Below are positions 13,481 through 16,073 of a DNA stretch of 16,073 bases, in pieces (position 1 is the first letter of the stretch; each line of letters opens with the position of its first letter). The position numbers were made by a program, and so were the translations under genes. The stretch lies in assembly GCA_017418585.1 (NCBI GenBank), contig JAFONG010000010.1:1-16073 (forward strand), written 5' to 3'. This stretch comes from Erysipelotrichaceae bacterium (lineage in GTDB: Bacteria > Bacillota_I > Bacilli_A > Erysipelotrichales > Erysipelotrichaceae). Below the pieces are notes generated by a model. It worked only from the letters and a program-made list of their open reading frames with translations, searched no databases and was not told the origin of the DNA.

Positions 13481-14399
13481 AAAAGCAAAACGCTATAATG
13501 GCGGACGGGATCCGGATGAGAAGTTCGAAGCTTCGATGATCGGAAAGATCGCGCTTTTCCTCGGACCGTTCATGCTCGGCATTGTGATCTTTACCATCTA
13601 TCCGTTCATCAACGCTTTCCTGATGAGTTTTAAGGAGAATTTCTCCATACTGCGCAATACCTTCTCCGGCTGGGGTCTGGCGAATTACCGCAAGGTTCTG
13701 AACGATCCGATCTTTCTTTCCGGATTAAAGACGACCGTCAAATACGTTCTTATCGTCGTTCCGATCAGCCTGATCATATCCATTGTCATCGCTGTTCTGC
13801 TGAACAATACCCGGCGCTTCAAGGCCATCCTGCAGACGGCTTACTTCATGCCTCTGGTTACATCTACGGCAGCCATTTCCCTGGTCTTCCGTTTCATATT
13901 TGCCAATGAAGGCGGTCTGATCAACAAGATCATTACTACGATGGGACAGATGCAGATCAACTTTCTGGGAACCAACAGATGGAGCGAGTTTGTATTGTAC
14001 ATCTTCGGCATATGGAACATACTGCCGTTTACGATCATACTCCTGCTGGCAGGTCTGCAGAATATCGACCCGCAGTACTATACTGCCGCAAAGGTAGACG
14101 GTGCAAAGACGCTGGATATCTTTACCAATATCACCGTTCCTTTGTTAAGCCCGACGATCGCCCTGGTAGCCATCGTCAATTCCATCAGCGCATTCAAGGT
14201 GTTCGACTACGTCTTCCAGCTTTACAACAAGCCGGGACCAGGCTATAACCTGTATACGATCATTTACTATATTTATGAAAAATTCGGCGGCACCAAACCG
14301 CAGTACGGATATGCAGCCGCAGCATCCATCGTTCTCTTCTTCATCATAGCCGTGTTTACGTTGCTGCAGCGCGTTCTGCAGAAGAAGACGAACTATTAG
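13473..14399 (+). CDS. ABC importer permease, MalF/UgpA type
   Basis: This 308-residue permease has six membrane segments and a basic cytosolic N-terminus of about 22 residues. The cytoplasmic EAA loop, which docks on the ATPase, is YYTAAKVDGAKTLDIFTNI followed by TVPLLSP. The protein belongs to the binding-protein-dependent inner membrane component family. The frame is open from 13407, but ATG 13473 is chosen: GGAG lies about nine bases upstream, and the start overlaps the ATPase stop in ATGAGTAA, a typical coupled junction. It ends in TAG, which shows that TAG is an ordinary stop codon in this genome. Confidence 0.95.
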   Translation: MSKKAKRYNGGRDPDEKFEASMIGKIALFLGPFMLGIVIFTIYPFINAFLMSFKENFSILRNTFSGWGLANYRKVLNDPIFLSGLKTTVKYVLIVVPISLIISIVIAVLLNNTRRFKAILQTAYFMPLVTSTAAISLVFRFIFANEGGLINKIITTMGQMQINFLGTNRWSEFVLYIFGIWNILPFTIILLLAGLQNIDPQYYTAAKVDGAKTLDIFTNITVPLLSPTIALVAIVNSISAFKVFDYVFQLYNKPGPGYNLYTIIYYIYEKFGGTKPQYGYAAAASIVLFFIIAVFTLLQRVLQKKTNY

Positions 14400-14411
14400 A
14401 AAGGAGCAGAC

Positions 14412-15242
14412 ATGAAAAACAGTACAGACAGAGTAAAAGGCTTTATGCAGTATCTGACTCTTTTTATCGGCGCAGCCATCATGTTCCTGCCTTTTTTCTG
14501 GATGATCAATTCCTCGTTCAAGACAGAAAAGGAACTGCTTTCGTTCCAGAGCTTCTTTCCGAAGCAGCTGCTGATCGATAATTTCCGTCAGGCCTGGGAA
14601 ATGGGCGATTTCCCGAGATATTTCGGGAACAGCGTCTTTGTTACGGTGGTATGCGTAGCTTTGACGATGTTTGTGACCATTCTGGCGGCCTACGGTTTCT
14701 CCAAGCTTAAATTCCCGGGCAGAGATCTGATCTTCACCGTACTTGTCAGTATGATGATGATCCCTTACGAAATGCTGATGCTGACAAACTACGAAACCAT
14801 CAGGCACATGCATCTTTTCGGCAAGATCTGGTCCCTGATCGTACCGTTTACTTCATCCATCTTCTATACCTACATTCTTAGAAATTTCTTTCTGAGTGTT
14901 CCGGACAGCCTCTATCAGAGCGCAAGGATCGATGGAGCCAGCGACTGGCAATACCTCTGGGAGATCATGGTACCGATGGCTAAGCCTTCATTGGTAACGA
15001 TAGCATTATTGGATGCAATCACCTGCTGGAACAGCTTCATGTGGACGATGCTGATGAGCAGCGGCAACAGAAACATCAGAACGCTTCCTTTCGGACTTAC
15101 CGCATTTACTTCCGAAGCGGGTGTGCACTACAACCTGTGGATGGCCGGAGCTACCATCGTCGTCATCCCGATGATCATTCTCTTTCTCTTCTGCCGCAAG
15201 AGTATCATTACCGGCGTAAGCCGCGGAGGCCTGAAAGGCTGA
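14412..15242 (+). CDS. ABC importer permease, MalG/UgpE type
   Basis: This 276-residue permease has six membrane segments. The EAA loop is YQSARIDGASDWQYLWEIM followed by VPMAKPS. PFFWMINSSFKTEKEL near the N-terminus and the FCRKSIITGVSRGGLKG tail, with its final G-x-x-x-G-x-x-K-G, are hallmarks of the MalG branch. AAAGGAG (14401-14407) lies five bases before ATG 14412, 12 bases after the first permease. It forms the heterodimeric pore with that permease. Confidence 0.95.
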   Translation: MKNSTDRVKGFMQYLTLFIGAAIMFLPFFWMINSSFKTEKELLSFQSFFPKQLLIDNFRQAWEMGDFPRYFGNSVFVTVVCVALTMFVTILAAYGFSKLKFPGRDLIFTVLVSMMMIPYEMLMLTNYETIRHMHLFGKIWSLIVPFTSSIFYTYILRNFFLSVPDSLYQSARIDGASDWQYLWEIMVPMAKPSLVTIALLDAITCWNSFMWTMLMSSGNRNIRTLPFGLTAFTSEAGVHYNLWMAGATIVVIPMIILFLFCRKSIITGVSRGGLKG

Positions 15243-15243
15243 C

Positions 15244-16073
15244 ATGATCAGAAAGATCGACATTCTGGCACATGCCGATTTTCATGGGCAGTTCCGTGAA
15301 GACGACGAGAATCCGGGACTGTCACGTTTTTTCAGTGCCATAGAATCCGTCAGAAACAGGAATCCTCAGGGGACGCTGCTTCTGGATGCCGGCGATGAAT
15401 CAAAGTGTCTGTGGCATGGAAAGGCCGTATACGAAGGATTGAAACTCCTGAAAACGGATGCCATGGTTCTTGGCAATCATGAATTCGATGCCGGAAGAGA
15501 AGATCTGGAACAGTGCATTCAATGGGGCAGCCGTTATTATCCAATGCTGTGCGCCAATGTCGCGTATCAGGACAATGATCGGTTGATTGCCGGCATCAGG
15601 CCATATGTCATTCTGGAAAGAGAAGGAATCCGTATCGGTGTTTTAGGATTAACAAGCGCCTATACGCCGTATATGGTTGAAAAGAGTTCTTTCTCTGATT
15701 TCAGAATGCTGGACAGCGCTGAAACGATCAGGCACTATGTTCCAAAGATGAGAGAAGAGGGAGCGGAAATCATCGTCCTGCTGACTCATTTTCCTTTCTA
15801 TCCGAATGAAACAGGGGAACTGTTTGAATGCCTAGAACAGATCAAGGATCTCGATATCGATGTTTTTATCGGCGGGCATATTCCCGGCGATTATGCAGCC
15901 GTAAAGGAGAAATGCGCAATCGTAAAAGGCGGTTTCCACGGAGTTTCTCTTTGCCACGTGGTACTGTATTTCGATGATGAGAAAAGAGAAACGGTCTCAA
16001 AAGAATCGGAAATCATCGATGTTAAGAATGGACCGTTTGGATACGACGAAAGACTGGACGCCTTTGTTAAGGA
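15244..16073 (+). CDS. 5'-nucleotidase/UshA-like metallophosphatase (3' end outside the window)
   Basis: The first 276 codons are present, and the frame is open at the right edge. The metallophosphoesterase motifs are in order: ADFHG (residues 11-15), LLLDAGD, VLGNHEFD, LTHFP and IGGHI. They bind two metal ions, and the family removes phosphate from nucleotides, cyclic nucleotides or sugar phosphates. UshA and YfkN enzymes are normally exported, but here MIRKIDILAHADFHG begins directly with the first catalytic strand, so there is no signal peptide. ATG 15244 lies one base after the permease stop, with GGAGG upstream, hence the same operon. The C-terminal substrate-specificity domain of the 5'-nucleotidase family cannot be judged because the sequence ends. 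Confidence 0.88.
   Translation, partial: MIRKIDILAHADFHGQFREDDENPGLSRFFSAIESVRNRNPQGTLLLDAGDESKCLWHGKAVYEGLKLLKTDAMVLGNHEFDAGREDLEQCIQWGSRYYPMLCANVAYQDNDRLIAGIRPYVILEREGIRIGVLGLTSAYTPYMVEKSSFSDFRMLDSAETIRHYVPKMREEGAEIIVLLTHFPFYPNETGELFECLEQIKDLDIDVFIGGHIPGDYAAVKEKCAIVKGGFHGVSLCHVVLYFDDEKRETVSKESEIIDVKNGPFGYDERLDAFVK

Overview
The window reads as chromosomal DNA of a Gram-positive bacterium of the phylum Bacillota. The support is strong GGAGG-type ribosome binding sites, many Rho-independent terminators, a lipoprotein solute-binding protein, an HtrA protease with an N-terminal membrane anchor, and an EF-G-like factor of the kind common in Firmicutes. The protein flavour and moderate GC would fit Erysipelotrichia-like gut or oral bacteria, but that placement is an inference. 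I see no phage genes, transposase, insertion sequence or CRISPR array.

Layout. (1) 2-112: the last 36 codons of an unrecognised gene, followed by a terminator hairpin that also ends the tRNA-His gene on the opposite strand. (2) 249-307: a compact divergent promoter made of a 10-bp inverted repeat. Each arm carries an extended -10 box; one serves tRNA-His and the other a YgjP/SprT-like zinc peptidase whose mRNA is probably leaderless. (3) 1005-3897: promoter, a possible 24-codon leader peptide, a terminator, an ankyrin-repeat protein and an EF-G-like GTPase. The order suggests attenuation controlled by translation. (4) 3952-6121: HtrA serine protease and CAAX-type membrane protease, divergently transcribed from a short region. 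The CAAX gene again has a -10 box that predicts a leaderless mRNA. (5) 6120-7681, minus strand: a TehB-like methyltransferase preceded by a ROK-family sugar kinase gene that is interrupted by an in-frame TAG at codon 50. (6) 7799-9563: CTP synthase (pyrG) with a promoter, a perfect 14-bp palindrome and a structured leader ending in a weak terminator hairpin. (7) 9565-16073: an operon for a lipoprotein solute-binding protein, an alkaline-phosphatase-superfamily phosphodiesterase, a MsmX/UgpC-type ABC ATPase, two MalF/MalG-type permeases and a 5'-nucleotidase-like metallophosphatase that runs off the window.

The last operon is functionally the most suggestive part. An importer of the sugar/glycerol-3-phosphate class is woven together with two phosphohydrolases that both lack signal peptides. 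I infer uptake of an intact phosphoester, possibly a phosphodiester such as a glycerophosphodiester, sugar phosphate or nucleotide-like compound, followed by hydrolysis in the cytoplasm; the substrate cannot be named from sequence alone. A second theme is regulation early in transcripts: three predicted promoter-leader-terminator arrangements lie upstream of the ankyrin/EF-G-like operon, pyrG and the transport operon, and an intercistronic hairpin follows the binding-protein gene.
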